From NCBI GenBank assembly GCA_036389315.1, contig DASVQF010000032.1, positions 100,070 to 164,069 of the forward strand: DNA of 64,000 nucleotides, read 5' to 3'. Numbering within the stretch: the stretch's first letter is position 1; every line of letters begins with the position of its first letter. Below, in pieces: positions 1-8,634 of this stretch. The stretch comes from DASQYE01 sp036389315 (GTDB taxonomy: Bacteria; Acidobacteriota; Blastocatellia; Pyrinomonadales; Pyrinomonadaceae). The notes beneath the pieces are model-generated. The model saw only the letters and a program-made list of their open reading frames with translations, made no database searches and was not told the origin of the DNA. Both the position numbers and the translations under genes were made by a program.

Positions 1-2
1 GC

Positions 3-1322
3 AAGGTCTTCATCTTCCCGGAGAACTGGCTTGAGCCTGAGTTGCGCGATGACAAATCGCCCTTCTTTAAGGAGATCGAAAGCGAACTGCTGCAAAGCGA
101 CATCACCGAAGATACGGCGACGACCGCGCTGCTGAATTACCTGGCGAAGCTGGAGGAGGTCGCCAAGCTGGAGCCGTGCGGTATCTTCCACGCCCCGGCT
201 GATCCGGTCAAACGAACAGGCGAGGTTGACCACGTTATCGCCCGCACCGCCGGGGCGCAGCGCAAGTATTACTACCGCCGTTACGAGTACGGCTACTGGA
301 CGCCGTGGGAGCAGGTCAAGCTGGACATCGAGGACAACCCTGTGACCCCGGTTATCTGGCGCGGACGTTTGATGCTGTTCTGGCTGCGGCTGCTCAAGCA
401 GACGCCGGTTGATCCGAACGCGCTGCCAACCTCTTCACCGGAAGGCGCGGCCAGCGACCTCTCGCTTGCCAGCATCAAGAACGACGCCAAGGAGGACGCT
501 AAGAGCAACGCCAAGGTGGGTGTGCAGGCGATGCTGTGCTGGAGCGAGTATTACAACGGCAAATGGCAGGCGGCTAAGATTTCGGGCGAGAGTCACACAG
601 TCAACCTCGGCAAGTTTGACACCACCGGGGCGTCTGCCTTTGACCGCTCGCGGCTGACTCTCTCGACGGTGGAGACGGACGAAGAGTTGTGGATCAAGGT
701 TTATGGCGGGAAAACCTCCGGGGCGTTCCTGCTCTACAACACGCACAGCCTGCCGGAGACTACCTCGGCTGCGTTAACCTTCGCCTTCGGCCAGAGCCGC
801 GGCCTGAATACTCTGGACGGCCCCCTCTTGGCTGACTACTGGCAGTGGATTCCGCCCTCAGAGTTCCGCTCGTTTAAGCGCCAGATTCTAAATAACGACT
901 TTAACGACCGCACCGTCGAGCCGCTTCACCAGATGACGGACGAATGGAACGCCCCCTTCTTCTACGAGGACGTGCGAAACGTCTTCTTCGTCACGTCGGC
1001 GGAGCAGCAGGTGCAGATCTACGATTACCCTGACTACGGCATCACGGTCGATCCGACCTTCACTCAGTTTGTGACGATTCCACCATTGATTGTCGAGTTC
1101 GCGATAGACCCCCATCTTGATGACCCGCGCTTCTGGGGCGATGGCGGGCCCATCGGCCCGGACCCGTTTGCCGTCAATCCTATGGCGACGCAGCAGTTCA
1201 TTACCGAGGACGCCAACATCAGCCGTGGCATTACGACAACCGAGAGCGTGAAGTACGGCGGGCGCATGATCGGGCCGGGCGGCTCGATTGATATTTCCGG
1301 GAAAATATCCGGGAACTCATAA
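3..1322 (+). CDS. Tc toxin subunit A, upstream part (partial at 5' end)
   Basis: The frame is open from the first bases of the window, so the N-terminus lies outside. The visible part opens with a stretch containing PENWLEPELRDDKSPFF, a hallmark of Tc (toxin complex) A subunits just before their neuraminidase-like region. A Tyr/Trp-rich beta-rich segment (YYYRRYEYGYWTPW) and the conserved IWRGRLMLFW block follow. In known Tc toxins the A subunit is a pentameric shell and translocation channel that injects a toxic fragment into target cells. Here the reading frame ends in TAA at 1320-1322, before the TcB-binding region, which is carried by the next gene. The stop codon overlaps that gene's ribosome binding site, so the two are co-translated. 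Splitting of A components is known for TcaA/TcaB-type loci, so this need not be a mutation. Family assignment is firm; the split point relative to relatives is not checked. Confidence 0.88.
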   Translation, partial: KVFIFPENWLEPELRDDKSPFFKEIESELLQSDITEDTATTALLNYLAKLEEVAKLEPCGIFHAPADPVKRTGEVDHVIARTAGAQRKYYYRRYEYGYWTPWEQVKLDIEDNPVTPVIWRGRLMLFWLRLLKQTPVDPNALPTSSPEGAASDLSLASIKNDAKEDAKSNAKVGVQAMLCWSEYYNGKWQAAKISGESHTVNLGKFDTTGASAFDRSRLTLSTVETDEELWIKVYGGKTSGAFLLYNTHSLPETTSAALTFAFGQSRGLNTLDGPLLADYWQWIPPSEFRSFKRQILNNDFNDRTVEPLHQMTDEWNAPFFYEDVRNVFFVTSAEQQVQIYDYPDYGITVDPTFTQFVTIPPLIVEFAIDPHLDDPRFWGDGGPIGPDPFAVNPMATQQFITEDANISRGITTTESVKYGGRMIGPGGSIDISGKISGNS

Positions 1323-1332
1323 GGAGGAAGTT

Positions 1333-4300
1333 ATGGCAAATATGACGGTCAGTTTCCATGACCGAGCGTTGGCGACCACAGCGAGCAGAGTGACCAGAGC
1401 GCCGTATCTCCTTCGCTGGGACACGCGGTTCACTTACACGTTCGAAAATTTCTTCCACCCGTTCGTCGGCGAACTGATCTCAAAGCTGAACAGGGAGTCG
1501 CTGCCCGACATGTTGGACGCCAAGTGGCAGGACACCTTGAAGCAAGACTTCTTCAAGGCGCTCTACAATCCGACCGAAGACAATCTCACTGAGGTCGAAT
1601 ATTTTCCGAAGGAGATAGATGTCTCCGAGCATGGGCCTTATGCGAACTACAACTGGGAACTCTTTTTTCACATCCCGCTGACCATCGCCACGCACCTCAG
1701 CAAGTCGCAGCGCTTTGCCGAGGCGCAGCGCTGGTTTCATTACATCTTCGACCCGACTTCCAACGACAAGAGTGTCAAGCCGCCGCAGCGCTTCTGGAAG
1801 TTCCTCGCCTTCCGCCACGCCAGAAACCCCAAGCAGATTGACGAACTCCTCGCGCTGCTCAGTAAACCGGCGACCGAGTTGTCGGCTGAAGACCAGAAGC
1901 TACAGACCGATATTCTCAATGGCTACCAGGCGATTCTCAATAAGCCGTTCCAGCCCCATGCCGTCGCGCGGACGCGCCATCTGGCCTATCAATACAGCGT
2001 CGTGATGAAGTATCTGGACAACCTGATTGCCTGGGGCGACAACCTCTTCCAGCAGGACACGGTGGAATCCATCAACGAGGCAACGCAGCGTTATGTGCTC
2101 GCCGCCAACCTCCTGGGGACTCGCCCGCAACGCATCCCGCCGCGCGGGGCCGCGCAGCCGAAGACGTTCGCCCAGCTCAATGCGCTGCCGCATGACCCGA
2201 TGGGCAACGCGCTGGTCGAGCTTGAGGGACAGTTCCCCTTCAACCACTCCCCGCTGCCCTCGGGCAGCAGCGGCGAAAGCGCCGGGCCGCTCTTCGGCAT
2301 CGGACGCACACTTTACTTTTGCATTCCGCGCAATGACAAGTTGCTCGGTTATTGGGACACGGTGGCGGATCGGCTCTTTAAGATTCGCCACTGTATGAAT
2401 ATTCAGGGCATCGTCCGCCCGCTCGCCCTGTTCGACCCGCCGATTGACCCCGGCATGTTGGTCAAGGCGGCGGCTGCCGGATTGGACATCAGCAGCATCG
2501 TCAGCGGGCTCAACCAACCGGTCAGCCCCGTCCGCTGCCTGACCCTGATTCAGAAGGCGTTGGAACTGAGCAACGAGGTTCGCGGCCTCGGTGCTGCTCT
2601 GCTCTCGGCACTGGAAAAGGGAGATGCCGAGAAGCTCGCTCTGGCACGCCAGAGCCACGAGATTCAAATCCAGCAGATGGCACAGGAGGTTCGCTTTTTG
2701 CAGTGGCAATCGGCGCGGGAGGCTACGAAATCCTTGCTCACCAGCCGCGCGACGGCCCTTGAGCGACTCCATTATTATCAGCGTCTGTTAGGTCTTCCGG
2801 CAGACCAGAATGCGCCGGACGACCTGCCCCTCAGCCACGCGGAACTGACCGAGGAGAACTTCGAGGAGGCTTACGCCGCGCTCGTCGGTCAGTACGACAA
2901 GCGGCTGACGCTCCAGCAACTCCCGGCCTTGAGGATAGCCGGTTCTTCATCTCCTGCGCAGCAGTCCGGCGCGTCTGGACAGGGACGCCTCTATCTCAAC
3001 ACGAACGAAGACGCGGAGCTAAATTCTCACTTGCCAAGAGCAAGAGACACTCGTTTGGCCGCCTCCGTCAGTGACGCCGTTGCGGCTGTACTCACATTCA
3101 TCCCGGACTTCGATATTAAACTGGCGTTTTGGGGAATGGGCGGCGGCACGCGGGTATTCGGTGGGGCCAAGCTGCACGACGCCGTCAAGGGGGCCGCCGA
3201 CATTCTTCGCATGGTATCTGCATGGGAACAAGATCAGGCTGGCATGGCGAGTCGGACGGCGGGGCATGAGCGCCGCGCCGACGAGTGGGTGCTGCAACTA
3301 AACCTCGCCGCGCACGAACTGATGCAGAGCGGGCGTCAGATACTCACCTCGCTCATCGCCGAGCAGATCGCGCATCACGAGTATCTCAATATTCAGCAAC
3401 AGATTAAGAACGCTCAGGCGGTGGATCAGCTTCTACACGAGAAGTTCACCAACGAGGGACTCTACCTCTGGATGCAAGGCGAGATTTCAAGACTCTATTA
3501 CGAGTATTATCGGTTCGCGTTCGACACTGCGCGCAAGGCGGAGCGGACGATGAAGCATGAGCTGATGCGCCCCGAAGTCGATGCCCAGGACTTTGTGAAA
3601 TTCAATTACTGGGACGGCGGGCGCAAGGGGCTGCTCTCAGGCGAGGCGCTTCATCTCGATCTGAAGCGGATGGAGATGGCCTATCATGAAAACAACAAGC
3701 GTGAGTACGAGCTTACACGCCACGTCTCACTCCGGCAGCTCAACCCGCTCGCGCTGCTAACCCTGAAAGCGACCGGCACGTGCCAGTTGACGATTCCCGA
3801 ATGGCTCTACGACCGCGACTGCCCCGGCCACTACATGCGGCGCATCAAGAGCGTCGCGCTCTCGTTGCCGTCCGTCGTCGGCCCGTATACGAGCGTCAAC
3901 TGCACCTTGTCGCTCTTGCGCAGCAGCCTGCGCAAGTCGCCCATGCCGAAAGACGGTGAATACGCGCGGCAAGGGTCAGAGGACGACCGCTTCGTTGACT
4001 ACATCGGCGCGGTGCAGTCTATCGTCACCAGCACGGCCAGCAACGACAGCGGGCTGTTCGAGACCAATCTGCGCGACGAGCGTTTCCTGCCCTTTGAGGG
4101 CGCGGGCGCGGAGAGTACGTGGAAGATAGCCCTCCCGGCGGATTACCGAGCCTTCAACTACGCGACCATCTCCGATGTGATCCTGCATATCCGCTACACA
4201 GCGCGTCAGGGCGTTGACCCGACCAAAGTAAAAACGGCGCTCGACGAGTTGTTACAACAGGCGAGCCAAGCCAACCTCGCGCTGCTTTTTAGCCTGCGCC

Positions 4301-4599
4301 ACGATTTCCCCACCGAATGGTCGGCCTTCATCAACGGCGCAGGCGACTTTGCAGTGCGCCTGAGCATGGACTATTTCCCCTATATGGCGCATAGCCAGAC
4401 GCTGACGATCAACGCGCTGGAACTCTACGCGCAGAACGGCGCGCTGCTAGCAAAACGCACGATCCCAGTCCCGGCAAATCTGGCAAACGACCTGAACGGC
4501 ACGGCTCGCGCTTCCAACCTGAGCATCCCGTTCGATGCTGCCGTCCTTAGGCGAGTCGCCGACGCGCGGGTCTTTCTAATAATTCGTTACTCGTTCTGA
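1333..4599 (+). CDS. Tc toxin subunit A, C-terminal part (pore and TcB-binding domain)
   Basis: This 1088-aa protein starts at ATG 1333 behind an AAGGAGG box (1321-1327); an in-frame ATT/ATG region upstream lacks such a site. Conserved blocks of the Tc A subunit run in order: a receptor/shell region to about residue 400 (with LAYQYSVVMKYLDNLIAWGD), a coiled alpha-helical region about 440-560, the hydrophobic pore-forming segment around 570-720, and the C-terminal TcB-binding beta domain with the QLTIPEWLYDRDCPGHYMRR block near residue 830. In Photorhabdus-type toxins this end binds the TcB/TcC cocoon that encloses the toxic C-terminus. No TcB or TcC gene follows within the window; the next genes are on the opposite strand. 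It may work with B/C components encoded elsewhere. The name is strong on sequence pattern; target cells are unknown. Confidence 0.88.
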   Translation: MANMTVSFHDRALATTASRVTRAPYLLRWDTRFTYTFENFFHPFVGELISKLNRESLPDMLDAKWQDTLKQDFFKALYNPTEDNLTEVEYFPKEIDVSEHGPYANYNWELFFHIPLTIATHLSKSQRFAEAQRWFHYIFDPTSNDKSVKPPQRFWKFLAFRHARNPKQIDELLALLSKPATELSAEDQKLQTDILNGYQAILNKPFQPHAVARTRHLAYQYSVVMKYLDNLIAWGDNLFQQDTVESINEATQRYVLAANLLGTRPQRIPPRGAAQPKTFAQLNALPHDPMGNALVELEGQFPFNHSPLPSGSSGESAGPLFGIGRTLYFCIPRNDKLLGYWDTVADRLFKIRHCMNIQGIVRPLALFDPPIDPGMLVKAAAAGLDISSIVSGLNQPVSPVRCLTLIQKALELSNEVRGLGAALLSALEKGDAEKLALARQSHEIQIQQMAQEVRFLQWQSAREATKSLLTSRATALERLHYYQRLLGLPADQNAPDDLPLSHAELTEENFEEAYAALVGQYDKRLTLQQLPALRIAGSSSPAQQSGASGQGRLYLNTNEDAELNSHLPRARDTRLAASVSDAVAAVLTFIPDFDIKLAFWGMGGGTRVFGGAKLHDAVKGAADILRMVSAWEQDQAGMASRTAGHERRADEWVLQLNLAAHELMQSGRQILTSLIAEQIAHHEYLNIQQQIKNAQAVDQLLHEKFTNEGLYLWMQGEISRLYYEYYRFAFDTARKAERTMKHELMRPEVDAQDFVKFNYWDGGRKGLLSGEALHLDLKRMEMAYHENNKREYELTRHVSLRQLNPLALLTLKATGTCQLTIPEWLYDRDCPGHYMRRIKSVALSLPSVVGPYTSVNCTLSLLRSSLRKSPMPKDGEYARQGSEDDRFVDYIGAVQSIVTSTASNDSGLFETNLRDERFLPFEGAGAESTWKIALPADYRAFNYATISDVILHIRYTARQGVDPTKVKTALDELLQQASQANLALLFSLRHDFPTEWSAFINGAGDFAVRLSMDYFPYMAHSQTLTINALELYAQNGALLAKRTIPVPANLANDLNGTARASNLSIPFDAAVLRRVADARVFLIIRYSF

Positions 4600-4647
4600 T
4601 TGCCCGTGCCATACTGGTGCGAACTGATACCCATTAAGTTCGGACGT

Positions 4648-4675
4648 GCAGGCCGCCAGCAACAACGCGGCCTGC
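4648..4675 (+). terminator. Possible hairpin downstream of Tc gene
   Basis: An 8-bp perfect stem (GCAGGCCG, 4648-4655, with CGGCCTGC, 4668-4675) encloses a 12-nt loop about 50 bases after the Tc stop codon. There is no T-run behind it, so intrinsic termination is uncertain. It could also protect the mRNA 3' end. Confidence 0.3.
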
Positions 4676-4834
4676 AACGCCGTGCGTGGCGCAACGCGCT
4701 GCGGCTTAGGCAGCTCAAGCGCCGAACTTAAACAGGGTTGAGAACTCAAGCTGTAGGCATGCTTAGGATGGGTGTCCGCCGTTTCGGCTTTTACCCTTTC
4801 GCAAGACATTTTCTCGTAGCCCTGCACGATGGGA

Positions 4835-5016
4835 TTTAGGTAAGGACTTTATTGAGCTGGGCGGTCGAGCATGATTTCCCAGAAACAGCTTTAGGTAAGG
4901 ACTTTATTTCGGAAGAAGCCAACCGCGTCGTCGCCAAACAAAGGATTTAGGGATCACTTGGGTAACGACTTTATTGTTGGCGATCAAGCTTGTTCACGAA
5001 CAATAAAGTCGTTACC
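4835..5016. repeat. Cluster of four TTAGGTAA(G/C)GACTTTATT repeats, one inverted
   Basis: The core GGTAAGGACTTTATT occurs at 4839 and 4894, the variant GGTAACGACTTTATT at 4961, and the same variant in inverted orientation ending at 5016. The last two form a perfect 18-bp inverted repeat (GGTAACGACTTTATTGTT at 4961-4978, complement at 4999-5016) around a 20-nt spacer. Starts are 55 and 67 bases apart, so the copies are interspersed. Such a pattern fits ends of a small non-autonomous mobile element, or a protein-binding or recombination site. No transposase gene is next to it. What it does is unknown. Confidence 0.75.
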
Positions 5017-5030
5017 TAACCAATAAAGCC

Positions 5031-5861
5031 CTACACCGGCTCGATGACGAATTCGTTGTGAATGTCCCGGCGCGGCACGTCCCCTATCCTCTCGCATGCC
5101 TCGTGAAGCTCTTGCAGGTGTGCCGGCCCGAGCTGTAGCACGTGCTCGTCCGGCTGGAACTCTGTGGCGGGCTCGTAAAACTCTCGCGGCGTGCGCTTCA
5201 TCTCGATGTGCGCGCCGAGGATGAGCTTGATGGGATGGCTCTGGGCGAACCTCGCCAGGCGTGCCGCGCTCGCGCGGTAGGCGGGCCAGTCGCGCACGAC
5301 CAGCAACCCCGCATACAGCATGTCCCCCGAGAGCAGAATACGCGTGTTGGCGTCGTAAAGGGCGATGTGCGTCTCTTCGTGACCTGGGGTCGGGATGACG
5401 CTTATCAAGCGGCGGCCGAGGTCGAAGGCGGCTGTGCGGTTCGGCCAGTCCGTCAGCCCGAAAAAGCTCTGGATGGCTGGCAGATTCGCTGCGACGACGG
5501 TCTCGCCTGGCTGGTTGAACTGGCCGTCACCAAATAGGTGGTCGGTGTGGCTGTGCGAATGTGCGACGACGAGGGCGATGGATGTCATTCCTCTACGAGC
5601 CAGCCAGGCGTCGATTATTTTTTTGACAGTCCGGCGGACGGGGAGCGTTCGGGGAGGGCGCGGGCGCGCCCCGCTGTCGAGCAGGAGGGCCCTGGACTCC
5701 CCGAGCAGAAGATACAGGAACGGCCCCTCGCCGTTCAGACATTTGTTCTGGCGCAGGATGAAAGTGTTCTCGTCGAACTGATGCACCTGGAGGGGCGGGT
5801 CTGCGTTGGCGGCACAGTCGGCGGAGCCATGAATCCATCGAACGTTCAGCGAGCCAGCCAT
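5031..5861 (-). CDS. Metallo-beta-lactamase-fold hydrolase
   Basis: This 276-aa protein carries the HxHxDH metal-binding signature (HSHTDH, near residues 102-107), a GHEETH histidine block, a downstream LSGDMLY aspartate and a later GAH histidine, the usual dinuclear zinc ligand set. The superfamily hydrolyses esters, thioesters and other bonds; the substrate cannot be read from this sequence. The start ATG at 5861 has a GGGAGG box that overlaps the stop codon region of the upstream peroxidase gene, so it is the last gene of the 16-kb minus-strand run. No signal peptide is seen. The superfamily call is sure; its contribution to the cluster (detoxification, quorum quenching or lipid breakdown) is open. 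Confidence 0.85.
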   Translation of the reverse strand: MAGSLNVRWIHGSADCAANADPPLQVHQFDENTFILRQNKCLNGEGPFLYLLLGESRALLLDSGARPRPPRTLPVRRTVKKIIDAWLARRGMTSIALVVAHSHSHTDHLFGDGQFNQPGETVVAANLPAIQSFFGLTDWPNRTAAFDLGRRLISVIPTPGHEETHIALYDANTRILLSGDMLYAGLLVVRDWPAYRASAARLARFAQSHPIKLILGAHIEMKRTPREFYEPATEFQPDEHVLQLGPAHLQELHEACERIGDVPRRDIHNEFVIEPV

Positions 5862-5876
5862 GTCGAGTCACCTCCC

Positions 5877-7094
5877 TTAGTCGAACAGGACGGCACCGGG
5901 GAACGGCTCCGCTTTCGGCGGGACTGCATAGTAGCCACCCGCCAGCAGTGAAAGGATTCTGGCGCTCGGCGGGTTGCCCCCGAAGTTGACCAGGCCGAGC
6001 CACTCGGGCTGGGTGAGAATGTCTGTCACGCGCCCGGGGTCGAACTGGAAGCTGACGAAATTGAGGCCGAGCGCGAGGCGTCCGTCCGGGCGGCACTCAA
6101 GAAATTCATACCCCTGGCGGTAGACGCGGTTGGCTGAGTGCTCGCGCGGGTCGGCCGTGCGGTTGACGTTGGCGCGATGGATGTGGCTCGCGCGCAGGAG
6201 CGGGTCGGCGGGCGTGATCGGATCAATGTATCCCTGCGGCGGCGGGTTGGGGATCGTCCCGGTCATGGGGCACCCGATCATCTTTTCCCCGACCGGCGTC
6301 CCGTCGGCGAGCGTCGTGACCGACACCAGCGGGCAGCCCGTCAGCTTGTCGCGCCCCACCATGAACTCCTGTTGCTCGCGCGGCAGGCCGCGCCACACGC
6401 TCAGATCAACCTGGCAGCGGAGGAAGGCTAGGAAGGTTCCGCCGAGCAGCCAGGGTATGTCCATATTGTCAGTTAGCTCGATGACCACCTGCCGCTGCTC
6501 GGGCCTCATGGTGTTGATGCCGTCGTGGAAGTCTATCCAACTGCGGCGGTCGTCCCGGTTGAAGCCCGCGAAGAAGGTGACGATGCGCAGCGGCAAGCCC
6601 TGCTCCGAGATGAGCTTCGAGACCTCGACGATGGCCCGGTTGACCGCCAGCTCCGTGTTGGCGATGAACTGGATGATGATGTCCGTGTCCTGATGCTGGC
6701 GGTCTTCGGGTGGTGCCCAGTTGAGATTCCGGAACGGCGTGTTAGGCCCCACAGTCCTGAAGGCCGTCAGCAGCGGCGGCCTCGGGGCGTTCCGAACGAG
6801 CGGCAGCGGGTGGACGCTGAGGTTAAAGAGCCGCGCCCCGTAACCGATCAGGCACGTGAGGTCGCCCGAGGGCACGGCGACGGGCGAGGGGTCGTCCGGG
6901 CGCGGCTGAGCGGGGTTGAGGTCGCCGATGATGCCCTCGCGCAAACGCGTGAGCATGGCCCAGACCTTCGCGATGGCGTCGCGGGCGTCCTCCGGCGTCG
7001 CGTTGTCTGCGATGTTCAGCATGAGGAGCCGCCAGCAGTTGCCCGGCCGCTCCCCGTGCCTGAAGTAGATGCCCTCCTGAAGGTCGTCGCTCAT
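5877..7094 (-). CDS. Dyp-type heme peroxidase
   Basis: The 405-aa product shows the order of Dyp-peroxidase blocks: DIIIQFIAN, the acid-base aspartate in a GxxDG-like DFHDGI, the GGTFLAFLRC block holding the distal arginine, a GRDKLTGCPL block, the proximal heme histidine in SHIHRANVNR, and a C-terminal FVSFQFDP. The family uses H2O2 to oxidise dyes, phenols or porphyrins. Its start ATG (7094) overlaps the previous gene's stop in an ATGA, so translation is coupled. Earlier in-frame codons exist, but they lie inside the upstream gene in another frame and read as low-complexity Arg/Pro sequence. There is no Tat or Sec signal. A LodA-like oxidase in the same run would supply H2O2, which makes functional pairing plausible but unproven. 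Confidence 0.78.
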   Translation of the reverse strand: MSDDLQEGIYFRHGERPGNCWRLLMLNIADNATPEDARDAIAKVWAMLTRLREGIIGDLNPAQPRPDDPSPVAVPSGDLTCLIGYGARLFNLSVHPLPLVRNAPRPPLLTAFRTVGPNTPFRNLNWAPPEDRQHQDTDIIIQFIANTELAVNRAIVEVSKLISEQGLPLRIVTFFAGFNRDDRRSWIDFHDGINTMRPEQRQVVIELTDNMDIPWLLGGTFLAFLRCQVDLSVWRGLPREQQEFMVGRDKLTGCPLVSVTTLADGTPVGEKMIGCPMTGTIPNPPPQGYIDPITPADPLLRASHIHRANVNRTADPREHSANRVYRQGYEFLECRPDGRLALGLNFVSFQFDPGRVTDILTQPEWLGLVNFGGNPPSARILSLLAGGYYAVPPKAEPFPGAVLFD

Positions 7095-8362
7095 TCTATG
7101 AATCCTTCCGGGATGCGGGTCACCCGGCGAGTCGGCTTGTCGTCTTCGGCCTCGGCGAAGGGCTGCGGCGGCGGAGGCGGCTCCATCAGGTTGAACGCCT
7201 GGCGGAAGAAGTTGCACTCGGGCTGTTCGGCGCACTTGGCCACGGGCTGAAGCGCGACGGGGGTGGGGTTGCCCGGCACGTTCCCGCCGATCCGCACGTA
7301 CAGCCCGACTTTAATCAATTGAGCCACCTGCCAGCCGAAGTCTATGGTCTCGCTGGTCTGGGAGTCTATGAGGTCTCCGACGACGAAGGGCAGGTCGGCC
7401 GGGACTTCAAAGACGAGCCTCTGGAAACGCTGCTTGCCGTCGGCCGAGGCGCTCCCGCGTTGCAGGTTGAACCACTCTTCGGGCACCTGAGTCTGATCGT
7501 CGGGGCGCGTCAGGCGGGCGGCGTCCACGTTGGTGATGTATATCCCCGCCGGGTCATCGAGCGCCACCTGCTTGCCGTTGAAGGACTGGCCGATGATCGC
7601 CCCGACGATGGTCGGGTCGCTGTTGCGGCAATCGACGGCGCTCTGGTTGGTGCTGGCGATGGCCTCGGCCCCGGTCAGTGGGCGCAGTTGCCCAGTGTTG
7701 CCCACGGCGGCGGCGAGCGGAAAGCCGGCGAAGGCTGCGAGGACGACGGCGGCTTCGAGCGCATTGACCCTCTGATAGAGGAAGCAGATGGCCTTCTGCC
7801 CGTTATTGTAGGGGCTGCGCGGGGGGTTAGTGCCGTTGGGCAGCATCATCGAGCGGAACCCCTGCTCGCGCGCGTTCGGCGTCACGCCCGGCCCGTTCGG
7901 GTTGACGTTGCCGTAAACCTGCTGGAAGGGCACTGACTGCTCACCGGCGAAGCGTGCGACCAGCGATAGCAGCCGCGTCGGGTGACGTCTCGCCATAGTA
8001 ATCCAGTACTCTTGCACCTCCGTGGTGATTTCGACGCGCCTTATCTTGCCGGCCGCGTTACGGACTGTTCTCCACTCCATGTACTCCTCGTGGCAGACGG
8101 CGCGCCCGCGGTCGCCGATGCCTGTCGTCCAATCGCTCAACCTCATGGCCTTCGAGCGGCTCTTGAGGCAGGTCTGGACACGGATGGGGATGCCGTCCCA
8201 ATCGACCGTGGCGGGCGGCTGCGTCATGGAGGAGTTTTGCAGGATGAAGTGCTGCGTCCCGGCCTCGGTGATCGCACCCTGATGCATGGACTGAATCTTC
8301 TCGTCCCACTCCTGCGCGCCGGCCCCTGTGAGGTCGTTAAGATTTCCTGGTTGCTTAGTCAA
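7091..8362 (-). CDS. Conserved hypothetical protein, 423 aa
   Basis: I do not recognise a named domain. It starts at TTG 8362, seven bases after an AAAGGAG box; a TGA lies just upstream in frame, so no other start is possible. The protein has a tract around residues 90-125 with a conserved-looking HEEYMEW and a following EVQEYW, a hydrophobic Ala-rich stretch near residue 200 (VVLAAFAGFPLAAAVG) that could be a helix, and a C-terminal Pro-rich and acidic tail after a Cys pair (KCAEQPEC). It sits between the nuclease and the Dyp peroxidase and shares an ATGA overlap with the latter, so it probably works with the peroxidase, for example as partner or substrate carrier. That role is inference. 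Confidence 0.75.
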   Translation of the reverse strand: MTKQPGNLNDLTGAGAQEWDEKIQSMHQGAITEAGTQHFILQNSSMTQPPATVDWDGIPIRVQTCLKSRSKAMRLSDWTTGIGDRGRAVCHEEYMEWRTVRNAAGKIRRVEITTEVQEYWITMARRHPTRLLSLVARFAGEQSVPFQQVYGNVNPNGPGVTPNAREQGFRSMMLPNGTNPPRSPYNNGQKAICFLYQRVNALEAAVVLAAFAGFPLAAAVGNTGQLRPLTGAEAIASTNQSAVDCRNSDPTIVGAIIGQSFNGKQVALDDPAGIYITNVDAARLTRPDDQTQVPEEWFNLQRGSASADGKQRFQRLVFEVPADLPFVVGDLIDSQTSETIDFGWQVAQLIKVGLYVRIGGNVPGNPTPVALQPVAKCAEQPECNFFRQAFNLMEPPPPPQPFAEAEDDKPTRRVTRIPEGFIE

Positions 8363-8534
8363 TTTTCATCTCCTTTGAAATGGCGCTGGTGCGCGCCTGT
8401 GCTAGTCAATCCGAACCCCTCACAGAGAATATGGCTCGCCGGGGCAAAACGTTTCGCTCCACGATTGGGGCTTGGCTGTGAAGGGACGGGGCAGTCAGAG
8501 CAGCGCGCCTGACAGTTCGGGCGTTAACGGGCGG

Positions 8535-8560
8535 GGAGGAGGGGGCAGCGCCCCTCCTCC
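8535..8560. repeat. Strong G+C hairpin in operon gap
   Basis: A perfect 10-bp stem, GGAGGAGGGG at 8535-8544 with CCCCTCCTCC at 8551-8560, closes a 6-nt loop. It lies in the 272-base gap between the S1/P1 nuclease stop and the next gene. On the minus strand no T-run follows, so it may act as an mRNA processing or stability element rather than a terminator. Confidence 0.6.
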
Positions 8561-8634
8561 TGTCCAGCGGTACTGACAAACCAATGCCCCGGAGGCGCGT
8601 GGCGGAGTTCTGCTTGCGGCGGCGGGTGGTGCGG

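Larger units (their letters stand above)
4600..5030. other. Intergenic region between convergent Tc and enzyme clusters
   Basis: No convincing gene is present in these 431 bases. The region holds a G+C-rich hairpin just after the Tc gene and a cluster of short repeats near the right end, each listed separately. It separates two gene groups transcribed towards each other, so it must stop transcription from both sides, but no classical hairpin with a T-run is seen. The local base composition near 4830-5016 is more A+T-rich than the neighbouring genes. Confidence 0.7.

Noticed and set aside
4576..4827. 83-codon minus-strand frame in the Tc downstream region
   Set aside because: No protein-like composition and no start signals.
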